Positions 49,575 to 57,097 of a stretch of DNA of 64,000 bases are shown here, in pieces. Numbering within the stretch: position 1 is the stretch's first letter; the number at the start of each line of letters is the position of its first letter. Below the pieces are notes generated by a model. The model worked only from the letters and a program-made list of their open reading frames with translations, searched no databases and was not told the DNA's origin. This DNA is from an uncultured Actinomycetes bacterium. GTDB taxonomy: Bacteria; Actinomycetota; Actinomycetes; Actinomycetales; Bifidobacteriaceae. A program made the position numbers and the translations under genes. Location: assembly GCA_900314875.1 (NCBI GenBank), contig OMWX01000004.1, forward strand, positions 90,824 to 154,823. The letters are read 5' to 3'.

Positions 49575-50818
49575 CTATGTTTTCTTCTTTTTTGAGACTC
49601 TATTATCGAATCTCGAACATATTCAATTTCAAGAAATTCATATTTTTCATCGAAATAAGACTGCGCTTCCCAGCGCGTTACTCTGACCGTAATTTCATAT
49701 ATGCATTCTCCCAAAATAACTTTCAGATCTGAATTTATTTCTTTACAGTCTTTAAGCATGTCTACACAGAAATTTGATACTTCATCAAACAGAAAAAAAG
49801 CGTATCCGATCGGACTTCTGAATATATTTCTCAGCGCAGAGAATCTTTCAATAGCAACAGCGCTGTTTGAAATATCGGAAACCGCGCTTTTGTAAACATT
49901 TCTAAATTCAGGATCATTAAGAGCTATAAGGAGGTCATTTCCTTCATAAGAAAAGAGATATTCATCCATAAGTTTGTCATAATGTCCTGATTTCACAAGT
50001 TGCTTGCAATGCGGAATATACCCTACATCTTTTTTGCTTTTGTCAATTCTCTTAACTTTATCAATCATTTCTTGAACATTATGATACCTTATATCAAGAG
50101 ATGTCTGCGTTGTTGTTTTACTCACGGAAGAAAGAAAATGCTTAAAATTACAAGAATTTTTTGTCATAACATAATTTATGATCATTCCCAGAGAAAAAAT
50201 GTCAGATTGTTCATCAGTAAAGCTCAAGCTTTGAAACTGGCGCGGGTCGCAGTATTCCGGCGTGCCGATACAAGCAGTATCAAGTGTCAAATATGTTCTC
50301 ATATTCTTATCAAATGCCTTTCCGAGACCGAAATCTGCAATAATCGGATGACCGTTCTTAATAAATATGTTTTTCGGCGATAAATCTCTGTGAAGAACTT
50401 TACGTTCATGAACTTGTCTCATTGTTTCAAGAATTTCAAGTATCAAATTAACTTGTCTTTTCTCTTCAAACTTTGCAGCTAAAACATATTCTTTAAGAGT
50501 CCAACTGCAATACTCCATAATATATGCGGCACCGCTTTCATCATAGCTGTAACCTTTTATGATTCCGTCAACCCCTTGAAGCGTGTCAGTTATCAGACGA
50601 TATTCATTTTTGAATCTTGAAATAATTCCGTCATTATTTTTGAACTCATCCTTCAATTTCTTTACTACTTTATCTGTTCCCGGAATTTTATATACTTCAG
50701 CAAACCCTCCGCAGCCGATAAGGTTTGCCTCATCGTAAACTTTACATGGAATAACGTTTTCGTCTTTTAGCATTTCTTGTCTTCCGTCAATCAAATCATT
50801 ATTTAGATAGCGCGACAT
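49571..50818 (-). CDS. Cytoplasmic Ser/Thr protein kinase
   Basis: Eukaryotic-type kinase of 415 residues without a membrane helix or PASTA domains, so not PknB. The glycine loop is IGCGGFAEVY (residues 34-43), followed by the ATP lysine in VVKKLK. The catalytic HRDLSPKN has Asp145, DFGLGKAF is at 162-169, the activation segment is GTPEYCDPRQ, and DIFSLGMII follows. The last roughly 150 residues are helical with no named domain. It is the third gene of the AT-rich minus-strand cassette inside the inverted repeats; 172 bp separate it from the gene before. Kinases of this form occur in phage-defence modules, but that role is inferred here from context. Confidence 0.9.
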   Translation of the reverse strand: MSRYLNNDLIDGRQEMLKDENVIPCKVYDEANLIGCGGFAEVYKIPGTDKVVKKLKDEFKNNDGIISRFKNEYRLITDTLQGVDGIIKGYSYDESGAAYIMEYCSWTLKEYVLAAKFEEKRQVNLILEILETMRQVHERKVLHRDLSPKNIFIKNGHPIIADFGLGKAFDKNMRTYLTLDTACIGTPEYCDPRQFQSLSFTDEQSDIFSLGMIINYVMTKNSCNFKHFLSSVSKTTTQTSLDIRYHNVQEMIDKVKRIDKSKKDVGYIPHCKQLVKSGHYDKLMDEYLFSYEGNDLLIALNDPEFRNVYKSAVSDISNSAVAIERFSALRNIFRSPIGYAFFLFDEVSNFCVDMLKDCKEINSDLKVILGECIYEITVRVTRWEAQSYFDEKYEFLEIEYVRDSIIESQKRRKHR

Positions 50819-50990
50819 TCTATCCGGTTATTCATTTTATCCGTTTTCTTCTTGTTAATGCTTTTGCATAAAAGTCAGTCAAAAAACAATCAATCGCAAT
50901 CAAACAATTGCCGATATAAGAATCTGACATTCATGCCTTGTTATTGTCTATTCAGATAAAATCTTTTCTTTCTTATATTTCCTGCAAAAA

Positions 50991-51566
50991 TTACGATTTA
51001 TTTTTCACACATCTCATTTCATATGAATTATCTTTCCTTTTAATAATCTTATTTCCTGTAATCGATTCAAACTTCTTGCGAATATCTACCATTTCCGAAC
51101 TTCTAAGATTTTTTTGTATTACTTTTTCAACGGCCTTTTTATTCAGTGCCGCTCCTGTTTTCCATATAAGATACAACTTCACGAGTAAAAAATCGCAAAA
51201 ACCGTAATCACCGGGTTCTTTGACATCTGCAATATTCAAATCTGAAAAATCTGCTCTCACTAATTTAAAACAGATGATTCTGTCTGAGAAATCTGAGCCA
51301 AGCATTATATGTCTGTATAACTCTTTTTGCATGTCTGTTGGCGCAATGATTTCCGTCTCAACCGTTATTCCGCATAAATCAAAGTAACGGAGCAAGTTAA
51401 CAAAACTTATTATTACCTGTGAGAAACGCTGTTCATCAAACCATGTTTTATCATGACAGAAAACGATAGGATTAAAATATTTATCTTCTAAGAAATGTAC
51501 TGAAAACTCAAGCAAATTTTCAGCACTTATTTTGTTGTTTGGGTTACTGCGACGGTATGTCATCAT
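50991..51566 (-). CDS. Unrecognised 191-residue protein of the kinase cassette
   Basis: Alpha/beta protein with no membrane segment. Visible segments include HDKTWFDEQRFSQVIISFVNLLRYFDLCGITVETEI, then GDYGFCDFLLVKLYLIWKTGAALNKKAVEKVI and a basic tail (KFESITGNKIIKRKDNSYEMRCVKNKS). I do not recognise a family. Its start overlaps the previous gene by 23 bp, indicating translational coupling. Base composition is markedly AT-rich compared with the housekeeping genes. Confidence 0.7.
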   Translation of the reverse strand: MMTYRRSNPNNKISAENLLEFSVHFLEDKYFNPIVFCHDKTWFDEQRFSQVIISFVNLLRYFDLCGITVETEIIAPTDMQKELYRHIMLGSDFSDRIICFKLVRADFSDLNIADVKEPGDYGFCDFLLVKLYLIWKTGAALNKKAVEKVIQKNLRSSEMVDIRKKFESITGNKIIKRKDNSYEMRCVKNKS

Positions 51567-52548
51567 AATTCACTTCAATTAACAAATTTTTATTTTTCAA
51601 TTCTTCCGCATTTACATTGAAAGGCAGATTAAGAAGTTCTTCCAAACGTGACGGAGTTAATTTGTTTCCATTGTTATAACGAACATCGGCTTTAGTGCCG
51701 GAAAGATAAGCCGTCATTAAAAATTTATCTATATCATACATTTCGCAAAATTTATCAATATTTCCAAACTGCATTTTGATAATTAATTTGAGGCAAATTC
51801 TTTCGGTGTCTCTGACTTTAATTTTACCATTATTATCTGTTTTTTTATTAAGTTTGAAAAAACCGGCAATAATGCTTCCCCAATAAAAGTTATACATTTT
51901 TGCATTCTTTTCAGGATGATATGCCGCAAAATCACTTTTAGTCTGACCGAGGTGGAGAAACATCTCAGGACGGGAATTCATAAAACAATAATATATACTC
52001 GTTTTCCCTCCAAGCAGTTTCCCTGCTTTATCCAGCAATGTGTTGGCCGTTGATGACGCATCGAAAAGACCTGTATAATAAACGTCTGGTTTTGCTTTTT
52101 TATTGCGATAGAATATAAGAAATTTCGAAGCATATTGAACCATTGCTTTGTCAGAATAAATAGCGGCTCCGTATTTCTCTTCAAAGTACGGACTATTCTT
52201 AAGGACTGTCAGAAAGATTTTTTTGCCTATCTGTATCGGATAATAATGAAATTTTTCGGAATTTTCTTTTATGATATGCCTTATGTCGAAATAATTATTT
52301 TTTCCTATATTTAACGCCTGTTGCACAATAAATGCGTCCATATCCGTCACATTCGTACCATTGAAACTGATTTGAGAAACACTGCCTCTGCTATTAATAT
52401 GAACAGTTCCGAATGAAAGCTGTACATCTGTGTCATATGCTTGTTTAAGTATCATTGCATGAATAGCATTTGTAAGTTCATCCCTTATTTTTTGTATAAC
52501 CGATGCTGCAGATGGCGCTTCTTGAAGATATGGAACAGCTTCCATCAT
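51544..52548 (-). CDS. Unrecognised 334-residue protein of the kinase cassette
   Basis: First intact gene of the cassette. It is soluble, with segments VQLSFGTVHINSRGSVSQISFNG, KIFLTVLKNSPYFEEKYGAAIYSDK and FYWGSIIAGFFKLN; no known domain is recognised. Two ATGs lie at 52548 and 52545; AGGAGA suits the second. The same frame is open for 43 codons upstream to a TAA (52675-52677) and open again beyond it to the inverted repeat. It reads like protein (NTEHVSKLLADAYRDKKN), so this gene may be the surviving part of a longer one. Confidence 0.7.
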   Translation of the reverse strand: MMEAVPYLQEAPSAASVIQKIRDELTNAIHAMILKQAYDTDVQLSFGTVHINSRGSVSQISFNGTNVTDMDAFIVQQALNIGKNNYFDIRHIIKENSEKFHYYPIQIGKKIFLTVLKNSPYFEEKYGAAIYSDKAMVQYASKFLIFYRNKKAKPDVYYTGLFDASSTANTLLDKAGKLLGGKTSIYYCFMNSRPEMFLHLGQTKSDFAAYHPEKNAKMYNFYWGSIIAGFFKLNKKTDNNGKIKVRDTERICLKLIIKMQFGNIDKFCEMYDIDKFLMTAYLSGTKADVRYNNGNKLTPSRLEELLNLPFNVNAEELKNKNLLIEVNYDDIPSQ

Positions 52549-52790
52549 TTCTCCTCTTATGTTTGCCAGACGTATATAGCGGATATAATAAACAGAAATT
52601 ATATTCTTTTTATCTCTATAAGCATCTGCAAGTAATTTTGATACGTGCTCTGTATTAAATTCTTGTTTTATATGTTACCGTTTAGCATGTTTTCTTGAAA
52701 ATACCTCTACATTCCTTTGCTCGGATATAAGTTTGGCAAACCTGTTGACATGATTTCCTGTAAAGTATCCGCATCGCGGAGTGTTCGTCA
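52549..52790 (-). pseudogene. Probable decayed 5' part of the 334-residue gene
   Basis: In frame with the following gene, minus-strand codons from the edge of the right inverted repeat read TPRCGYFTGNHVNRFAKL and NVEVFSRKHAKR, stop, then HIKQEFNTEHVSKLLADAYRD and IRYIRLANIRGE up to the ATG pair. A CAA to TAA change would explain the stop. The sequence is cut by the repeat at 52791. No other gene is visible in 52549-52938, which otherwise holds the repeat and the DUF4417 leader. Confidence 0.4.
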
Positions 52791-52895
52791 ATAATTTTGC
52801 ATGTCGGATTTTAAGACCATCTGTTTTTGCGGGTGGTCTTTTATTTTGGATTTTCGCATTTTCATAAATTAGAAATATCTCCGAAAAAGGAGAGA
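52791..52895. repeat. 105-bp inverted repeat, right copy
   Basis: Reverse complement of 49470-49574 with a single mismatch. The hairpin GACCATC/GGTGGTC with flanking TTTTATTTT works as a terminator in the plus direction, and the T-rich flank on the other side makes it bidirectional. It stands 43 bp before the right-arm DUF4417 start. Confidence 0.95.
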
Positions 52896-52938
52896 GAAAG
52901 TACAAAGCCTTAATTTCGTTTATTTCAGGAGGATTGTA

Positions 52939-53583
52939 ATGAATAATTTCGATGCTCCCTTCAAGTGGAGACGGCTTGAAGGAGTAGAAATAACGGCAGA
53001 TTATGATATGCCTGTCGTTAAACCCGTAAATAATGCATGTCCTCGAAACCTTGTTTCATTCAACAATGCAAAATACTGCAAAAACAAGGAAGAAAGCTGG
53101 TATCACTTTTATATTCACGATATTCATTTCGAACGATTTTGGAATCATCCGGATAATTATCTTCCGATGCTGTCCAAATTCGAAGGCGGAATTTCTACGG
53201 ATTACAGTTTGTATCTCGATATGCCCAAGCCGCAGCAAGTTTATAACTCATGGCGCAACAAAGCTGCAGCAGTCTTGCTGCAACAGCAGGGCAAGACTGT
53301 AATACCGAATGTAGGCTGGAGCGACGAAACCAGTTACGATTGGGCATTCAGCGGCATTCCAAACAACAGCATTCTATCTATTACCACGCAGGGATGTTTG
53401 AAGAATCGAGTGTGCAAACAGTCATTATTTAACGGTTTGCATGAGTTGATAAGGAGAAAAAGTCCCGTAAAAATAATCATTTACGGGATTTTCCATGAAG
53501 ATTGGAAAGACAAATTCGGCACACAGTTCGAAGTTCTCCCGTCTTATTCTAAAGAAAAGTGGGGTAAGAATGGGACGAGGTAG
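52939..53583 (+). CDS. DUF4417 protein (right arm)
   Basis: A 214-residue DUF4417 protein, full length, with AGGAGG upstream of ATG 52939. Shared family motifs are CPRNLVSFNNAKY, FYIHDIHFERFWNHPDNYLPML, ISTDYSLYLDMPKPQQVYNSWR, QGKTVIPNVGWSD, FSGIPNNSILSITTQG and VKIIIYGIF. It is a diverged paralogue of the left-arm protein. Its end overlaps the start of the toxin gene by 14 bp, so the two are translated together. Family function is unknown. A carrier or accessory role for the toxin is a hypothesis from position only. Confidence 0.85.
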   Translation: MNNFDAPFKWRRLEGVEITADYDMPVVKPVNNACPRNLVSFNNAKYCKNKEESWYHFYIHDIHFERFWNHPDNYLPMLSKFEGGISTDYSLYLDMPKPQQVYNSWRNKAAAVLLQQQGKTVIPNVGWSDETSYDWAFSGIPNNSILSITTQGCLKNRVCKQSLFNGLHELIRRKSPVKIIIYGIFHEDWKDKFGTQFEVLPSYSKEKWGKNGTR

Positions 53584-54025
53584 AGGAGGATATACAGAAA
53601 AACAAGTCTGGTATAAAGACTCCGGCGGACATAAGGTAACCGATCCCGGTGCCATATTCGTCGGAGAAAGGTATATAGATCAAGGATACGAAACCGTTTT
53701 TGTTCAAGAACACGACGGTCAAAGAAATTTTGATCTTACTATCAAAACCAGCGATGACCGCACTATCATAAAAAATATTGAGGTCAAGAGATCAACCAGC
53801 CCGAAAGGCAGTCAAATGGCAAAAAATATTGAGAGAGGTTTTGACCAAGTCAAAGAAAGCGGAACCGTCGCCATTTATCTTCCTAATCATAAAAATTGCG
53901 ATTCCGGACGAGAATTTGCAAGAAAAGGTTACGAAGAAGCAAAAAGGAAAGGAAACGTTAAAGGTCCTGTAGAAGTATGGTTCAGCGACAAAACCAAAAT
54001 CGAATTCAAATACAAATCTAAGTAA
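53570..54025 (+). CDS. CdiA-C-like nuclease toxin domain (right arm)
   Basis: A 151-residue basic protein that consists of one domain. The sequence resembles the tRNA-nuclease-type CdiA carboxy-terminal domain: FDLTIKTSDDRTIIKNIEVKRST gives the Asp and E-x-K of a PD-(D/E)xK-like core, followed by helices and the final GPVEVWFSDKTKIEF strand. ATG 53570 is chosen (GGGG upstream). An earlier start at 53495 would overlap DUF4417 by 89 bp. It has no secretion signal or carrier region. The next gene, 11 bp downstream, is the likely immunity protein. RNase rather than DNase action is inferred from the family resemblance. Confidence 0.75.
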   Translation: MGRGRGGYTEKQVWYKDSGGHKVTDPGAIFVGERYIDQGYETVFVQEHDGQRNFDLTIKTSDDRTIIKNIEVKRSTSPKGSQMAKNIERGFDQVKESGTVAIYLPNHKNCDSGREFARKGYEEAKRKGNVKGPVEVWFSDKTKIEFKYKSK

Positions 54026-54036
54026 GGAGAAAAACT

Positions 54037-54531
54037 ATGGCAAATCTCGGCTGCACATGCGGACGGAGAATGAGTTCGACCAATCTTCCGAGCGACAATA
54101 TCATATATGTTTTCCCGAAAAAAGGCGTAAGGGAAACGCTTGAGTTAAATCCGGATATTTCACTGTTGGATTATGAACGCGACTATAACAGAGAATTGGA
54201 ATACTGGTATTGCACCGAATGCAGGCGAGTTCACGTTGTGGATAATGTTCCGTGCGGGAAAGTGCTGACAGTATACGAGTCTGACCGAGGCAGCGAAACT
54301 TATTCTCCAAGCGAACTTCCTCTCGCTTCCGAACCCGACTTCTTCTATGTTTTCAGCGAAAAAGAACTGTATGACGAAGAAGAATGCGATAACCCGGCAA
54401 ACCTTGCCGAGTGGATTGAACGCCAGGGAATTATGCATTATTACTGCATAAGCAGCGACAAAAACACTGTATACAAACGCGAACTGGGCGGAAAATACAG
54501 GAAAGTATACAGCAAAGAAAAGTCTCGTTAA
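54037..54531 (+). CDS. Immunity-like protein with zinc-type cysteines (right arm)
   Basis: A 164-residue acidic protein. CTCGRR at the start and CTECRR near residue 58 could bind one zinc ion. The middle is acidic (EKELYDEEECDNPANLAEW) and the end basic. AAGGAGAAAAACT precedes ATG 54037, only 11 bp after the basic nuclease gene. Charge and position fit an immunity partner that blocks the toxin. I do not recognise a named immunity family. Confidence 0.65.
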   Translation: MANLGCTCGRRMSSTNLPSDNIIYVFPKKGVRETLELNPDISLLDYERDYNRELEYWYCTECRRVHVVDNVPCGKVLTVYESDRGSETYSPSELPLASEPDFFYVFSEKELYDEEECDNPANLAEWIERQGIMHYYCISSDKNTVYKRELGGKYRKVYSKEKSR

Positions 54532-54596
54532 TCGCTGTCAGCAATAAACGGGACAACAGACATTGAAGCCGGGCGGGAATGTCAATCAAAACAAAA

Positions 54597-54638
54597 CGCC
54601 GGTTTGTCATACAGTCGCGCAAAATTGACAAACCGGCG
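54597..54638. repeat. 13-bp perfect inverted repeat
   Basis: CGCCGGTTTGTCA at 54597-54609 is matched by TGACAAACCGGCG at 54626-54638 with a 16-nt loop. On the minus strand it is followed by TTTTGTTTTG, so it may be a minus-strand terminator. Confidence 0.65.
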
Positions 54639-54781
54639 TGGGCGCAAGATGTCTCAGCATTTGCACGGCTTTCTCGTTCTTCGGCATATCATATGACAAT
54701 TCAAACGCGGCAACACCGTTAAAAAATGTTCGCGCGTCTCTCTGTGATTTTTCGAAATGCGATATAATTTACGAAAAACAT

Positions 54782-54817
54782 AATCTCGCCGGTAAAACTT
54801 TATCGGCGAGATTTTTA
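54782..54817 (+). terminator. Hairpin with T tract
   Basis: AATCTCGCCG at 54782-54791 pairs with CGGCGAGATT at 54804-54813, followed by TTTATTGGTTTT. It resembles a rho-independent terminator, yet no gene lies immediately before it. Confidence 0.65.
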
Positions 54818-54963
54818 TTGGTTTTGCTGTCGCAGTCGTTGTGTTCTATTTGCGAGTTAAGAGGGTAAAATTCTGATTTTTTGCGAAAATTACTTCCTTA
54901 ACCCGCATGAAAATCACAAAAACAGAAGAAAACGAAAACCGCATCTCAGAAAGTTCGGTTACA

Positions 54964-54989
54964 AAAAATTGTGTATGCACACAATTTTT
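54964..54989. promoter_or_regulatory. 11-bp palindrome, operator- or terminator-like
   Basis: AAAAATTGTGT and ACACAATTTTT form a perfect stem around ATGC. The TTGTG/CACAA symmetry resembles a repressor site, but the A/T ends would also suit a two-way terminator. Confidence 0.45.
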
Positions 54990-55339
54990 GTAAATACATT
55001 ATTATGTCTTTTGATGAGAATTGCGGCAGGCTTCGCAGACGGTTTCTTCATCAGATTTGAAGAAAATCAAAACTCTTTGCGATGAAGCCGGAGTATAATA
55101 CGAGTTTCAAAAAGAGCCGTATGGTTTCACTGTGGTTTTCTGTCGTCATTGCAGCGAGAGCCGGGACTGGAGCAATGAACCGTCATCCGGCGAATTAAAT
55201 GGCGAGTCTGGAGAATTAAATGGCAAATTAAATAACGATTTTGGCGAATTAAAATTCGAGTTGTTTACGGAGAATGAGCGGAGATACTGTTCTGCCGTTA
55301 AAAATGCTCCTCTGTCTTCTCGGCAAGAATTGATTGCGG

Positions 55340-55516
55340 TCACGCAGATTTTTCTTCTTTGCTGCTGCTGCTGTTTTCATCTGTATCTTCTTGTTCGTCT
55401 TCGTCTTCTCCGAGCAAGTGCAGCAGGGTTCTTTTGGCGTATTTGAGGTCTACGGCTGTGATATCTTTATAATCTTGATTTTCTAGCGTTTTATGTCTTT
55501 TTTCTGCTGCTTCATA
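55340..55516 (-). pseudogene. Inverted 3' fragment of an immunity-like gene
   Basis: On the minus strand these bases read YEAAEKRHKTLEN, DLKYAKRTLLHLLGEDEDEQ and a short Ser/Glu tail before TGA (55340-55342). The same protein segment occurs in the plus-strand gene at 55808-56734. 77 bases (55374-55450) match 56558-56634 in reverse complement with one difference. The fragment has no start and abuts the EndoU remnant at about 55517. It is the end of a second copy of the immunity gene left by rearrangement. Confidence 0.7.
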
Positions 55517-55518
55517 TT

Positions 55519-55818
55519 GTAAAAACGTATCCCAACGGAGTCAGAGTCGGGAATGTGCCGGATCATAAGAAAAAATTCAAGAAGAGAGGAACAAATCAAT
55601 CATGGTTTCCGAAAGACTGGACCGACAAAGACATAAGAAAAGCCGGAGAACATGTCGCAAGACTGAAATCCAATCTGAACGCGCTTGACGGAAAAACCCT
55701 TTGGGGAGTATACAAAGGAGTTCGAACAGGCGTGATACGAACAAACGGGAAAATTGCCACGATATTCCCGGATTCCAATCAGACAAAGCTGAACGGGAGG
55801 AAACAAAATGGACGTTAA
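55519..55818 (+). pseudogene. EndoU-like toxin domain, truncated
   Basis: The reading frame carries TYPNGVRVGNVPDHKKKFKKRG, then the second half of a bacterial EndoU nuclease domain: FPKDWTDKDIRKAGEHVARLKSN, TLWGVYKGVRTGVIRTNGKIATIFPD. The half with the catalytic histidines is absent and the sequence stops abruptly at the inverted immunity fragment. GTG 55555 would give 87 residues but has no good ribosome-binding site. Its stop overlaps the following immunity-like gene by 11 bp, so the pair was once a toxin-immunity operon. Probably inactive. Confidence 0.65.
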
Positions 55819-56734
55819 GAAATTGAAAGAGACAATCGAAAAGCGTATCTTGACAGACGAGGAATATGATTACGGATTGAAACAATGCTGGGACGCTATG
55901 GCAGACATTCTTTTGAGCGATATTCCGGGTGCTGTGGAATTTCTTCAAACATGCACAGATAAGGAATTGTATTGGATTACAGAATGTTTTATTGAGCTGT
56001 TCGATAAAAAGCCGAGCCGGGAAATATATGATGCGGTCGAAAAAAGATGCGAAACAATCAGAAACAAAGAATACAGACGAAGCATTAAAGTCGAACTCGA
56101 TTTCGTAAGATGGACTCTGAAATCCGACACGGACGAAGACGGGCAGGAAGACGGGCAGGAAGCCGAAAACGGCAGTATCGGAAACGGCACAGACGAGAAC
56201 GGCATCGGCAATAAAGATAACGAATGCGAAAACAAAAAGACAAGCTGTCCGGCATTTAAGAAAGAAAACAGCGCGGCAGACATGGAAAAATTGCGAGAGG
56301 CGATAAAAGAACAAAACCTGTACATGCCTGAAGACCGCGAGAGAGAACGCTGCCGGAATACGATAACCGAAATTCTTTCCGGCGATATTTCGGGCGCGAT
56401 AGAGTTCCTTCAAACGTGCAGCGAAAAAGAATTCTTCTGGACGCTGGAATGTCTGCCTGAAATCATAGAGAAAACAGCCAGCAGAGAAATATTCGAAGCT
56501 GCAGAAAAACGCAACGAAACCATTGGAAACCTGCAATACAAAGAACTGAATTACACAGACCTCAAATACGCCAAAAGAACCCTGCTGCACTTGCTCGGAG
56601 AAGACGAAGACGAACAAGAAGATGCAGATGAAAAACACCGGCGGCAAATAGAAGCGCATGATACGCGAAAATGCGATAAAACAGGGTTGAATGCGGCTTG
56701 CAAAAACTGTGCGATCGTCTGCGAACGCGAATAA
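55808..56734 (+). CDS. Immunity-like protein with two tandem domains
   Basis: A 308-residue acidic protein made of two copies of one domain of about 105 residues. Copy 1 has DILLSDIPGAVEFLQTCTDKELYWITECF and SREIYDAVEKRCETI. Copy 2 has EILSGDISGAIEFLQTCSEKEFFWTLECL and SREIFEAAEKRNETI. A Glu/Asp/Asn linker (residues 105-150) separates them and an acidic DEDEQEDADE tail follows. GGGAGG precedes ATG 55808, overlapping the EndoU remnant. A third, partial copy lies inverted at 55340-55516. An immunity role is inferred from the toxin remnant before it. Confidence 0.65.
   Translation: MDVKKLKETIEKRILTDEEYDYGLKQCWDAMADILLSDIPGAVEFLQTCTDKELYWITECFIELFDKKPSREIYDAVEKRCETIRNKEYRRSIKVELDFVRWTLKSDTDEDGQEDGQEAENGSIGNGTDENGIGNKDNECENKKTSCPAFKKENSAADMEKLREAIKEQNLYMPEDRERERCRNTITEILSGDISGAIEFLQTCSEKEFFWTLECLPEIIEKTASREIFEAAEKRNETIGNLQYKELNYTDLKYAKRTLLHLLGEDEDEQEDADEKHRRQIEAHDTRKCDKTGLNAACKNCAIVCERE
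56558..56634 (+). repeat. 77-bp repeat, inverted relative to 55374-55450
   Basis: It begins GACCTCAAATACGCC and ends GCAGATGAAAA. It matches 55374-55450 in reverse complement over 77 bases with one difference. It covers the carboxy-terminal coding region of the two-domain immunity-like gene. Confidence 0.9.
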
Positions 56735-56874
56735 GCGTATTTCGCTCTGTTTATATATCAGAGAGTAAAAAAGAGTTTACTGAGGAATAAAGCATTTACA
56801 CGAGAGGTGAATTTGATTTCATCATGCAATAAACTGCCTTCAGTAAAATTTTTTTACGATGCGGGATGATGTTT

Positions 56875-56906
56875 TGCTCGGATTTGCAATTGCTCGGATT
56901 TGCAAT
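56875..56906 (+). repeat. 16-bp tandem duplication
   Basis: TGCTCGGATTTGCAAT at 56875-56890 is repeated exactly at 56891-56906. Confidence 0.9.
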
Positions 56907-56985
56907 TAAGCATTTCACTCTCTTAGCAGACATGCAAAGTTTGAAAGCATTTCAAAGTTAGAATCCGGAATTGTTGAGAAAACAG

Positions 56986-57029
56986 ATCTATTCCCCAAAT
57001 TTGCAAAAATGTTGATTTTGGGGAATAGG
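56986..57029. repeat. 44-bp palindromic direct repeat, left of the ATPase
   Basis: It begins ATCTATTCCCCAAA and ends TTTGGGGAATAGG; CTATTCCCCAAA and TTTGGGGAATAG form a 12-bp stem. It matches 58350-58393 in the same orientation with one base different. Confidence 0.95.
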
Positions 57030-57097
57030 AATATTATTGTGTTTTCATAAGCCGACATTGTCAAGCCGATACAGACCGCACTTCGGAGGATAAAATC

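Larger units (their letters stand above)
54532..55339. other. Gene-poor stretch between toxin loci
   Basis: No convincing gene is seen in these 800 bases. They hold three hairpins (listed separately) and short GGCGAATTAAAT-type repeats at about 55187-55256. A stretch around 55000-55130 looks like decayed coding DNA but no frame stays open with a start. Confidence 0.6.
56735..57097. other. Intergenic stretch before the ATPase gene
   Basis: No gene is seen. It contains a GTAAA/TTTAC mini-hairpin near 56766-56781, a 16-bp tandem duplication (56875-56906) and the first 44-bp palindromic repeat (56986-57029), then the GGAGGATAAAATC ribosome-binding site of the ATPase gene. Confidence 0.6.

Noticed and set aside
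53495..53569. Earlier start for the right-arm toxin
   Set aside because: It would add 25 residues encoded within the DUF4417 reading frame without a ribosome-binding site; ATG 53570 begins the domain.
54638..54868. 76-residue plus-strand frame
   Set aside because: It spans a hairpin terminator, lacks a ribosome-binding site and has no coherent protein pattern.
47918..54905. Possible island attachment sites sharing TTAACCCGCA at about 47926 and 54894
   Set aside because: Only ten bases match; chance similarity is likely, and no tRNA or integrase is associated.
55577..56659. 360-residue minus-strand open frame, Phe/Val-rich
   Set aside because: Antisense to the two-domain immunity-like gene, whose internal duplication and ribosome-binding site identify the true strand.
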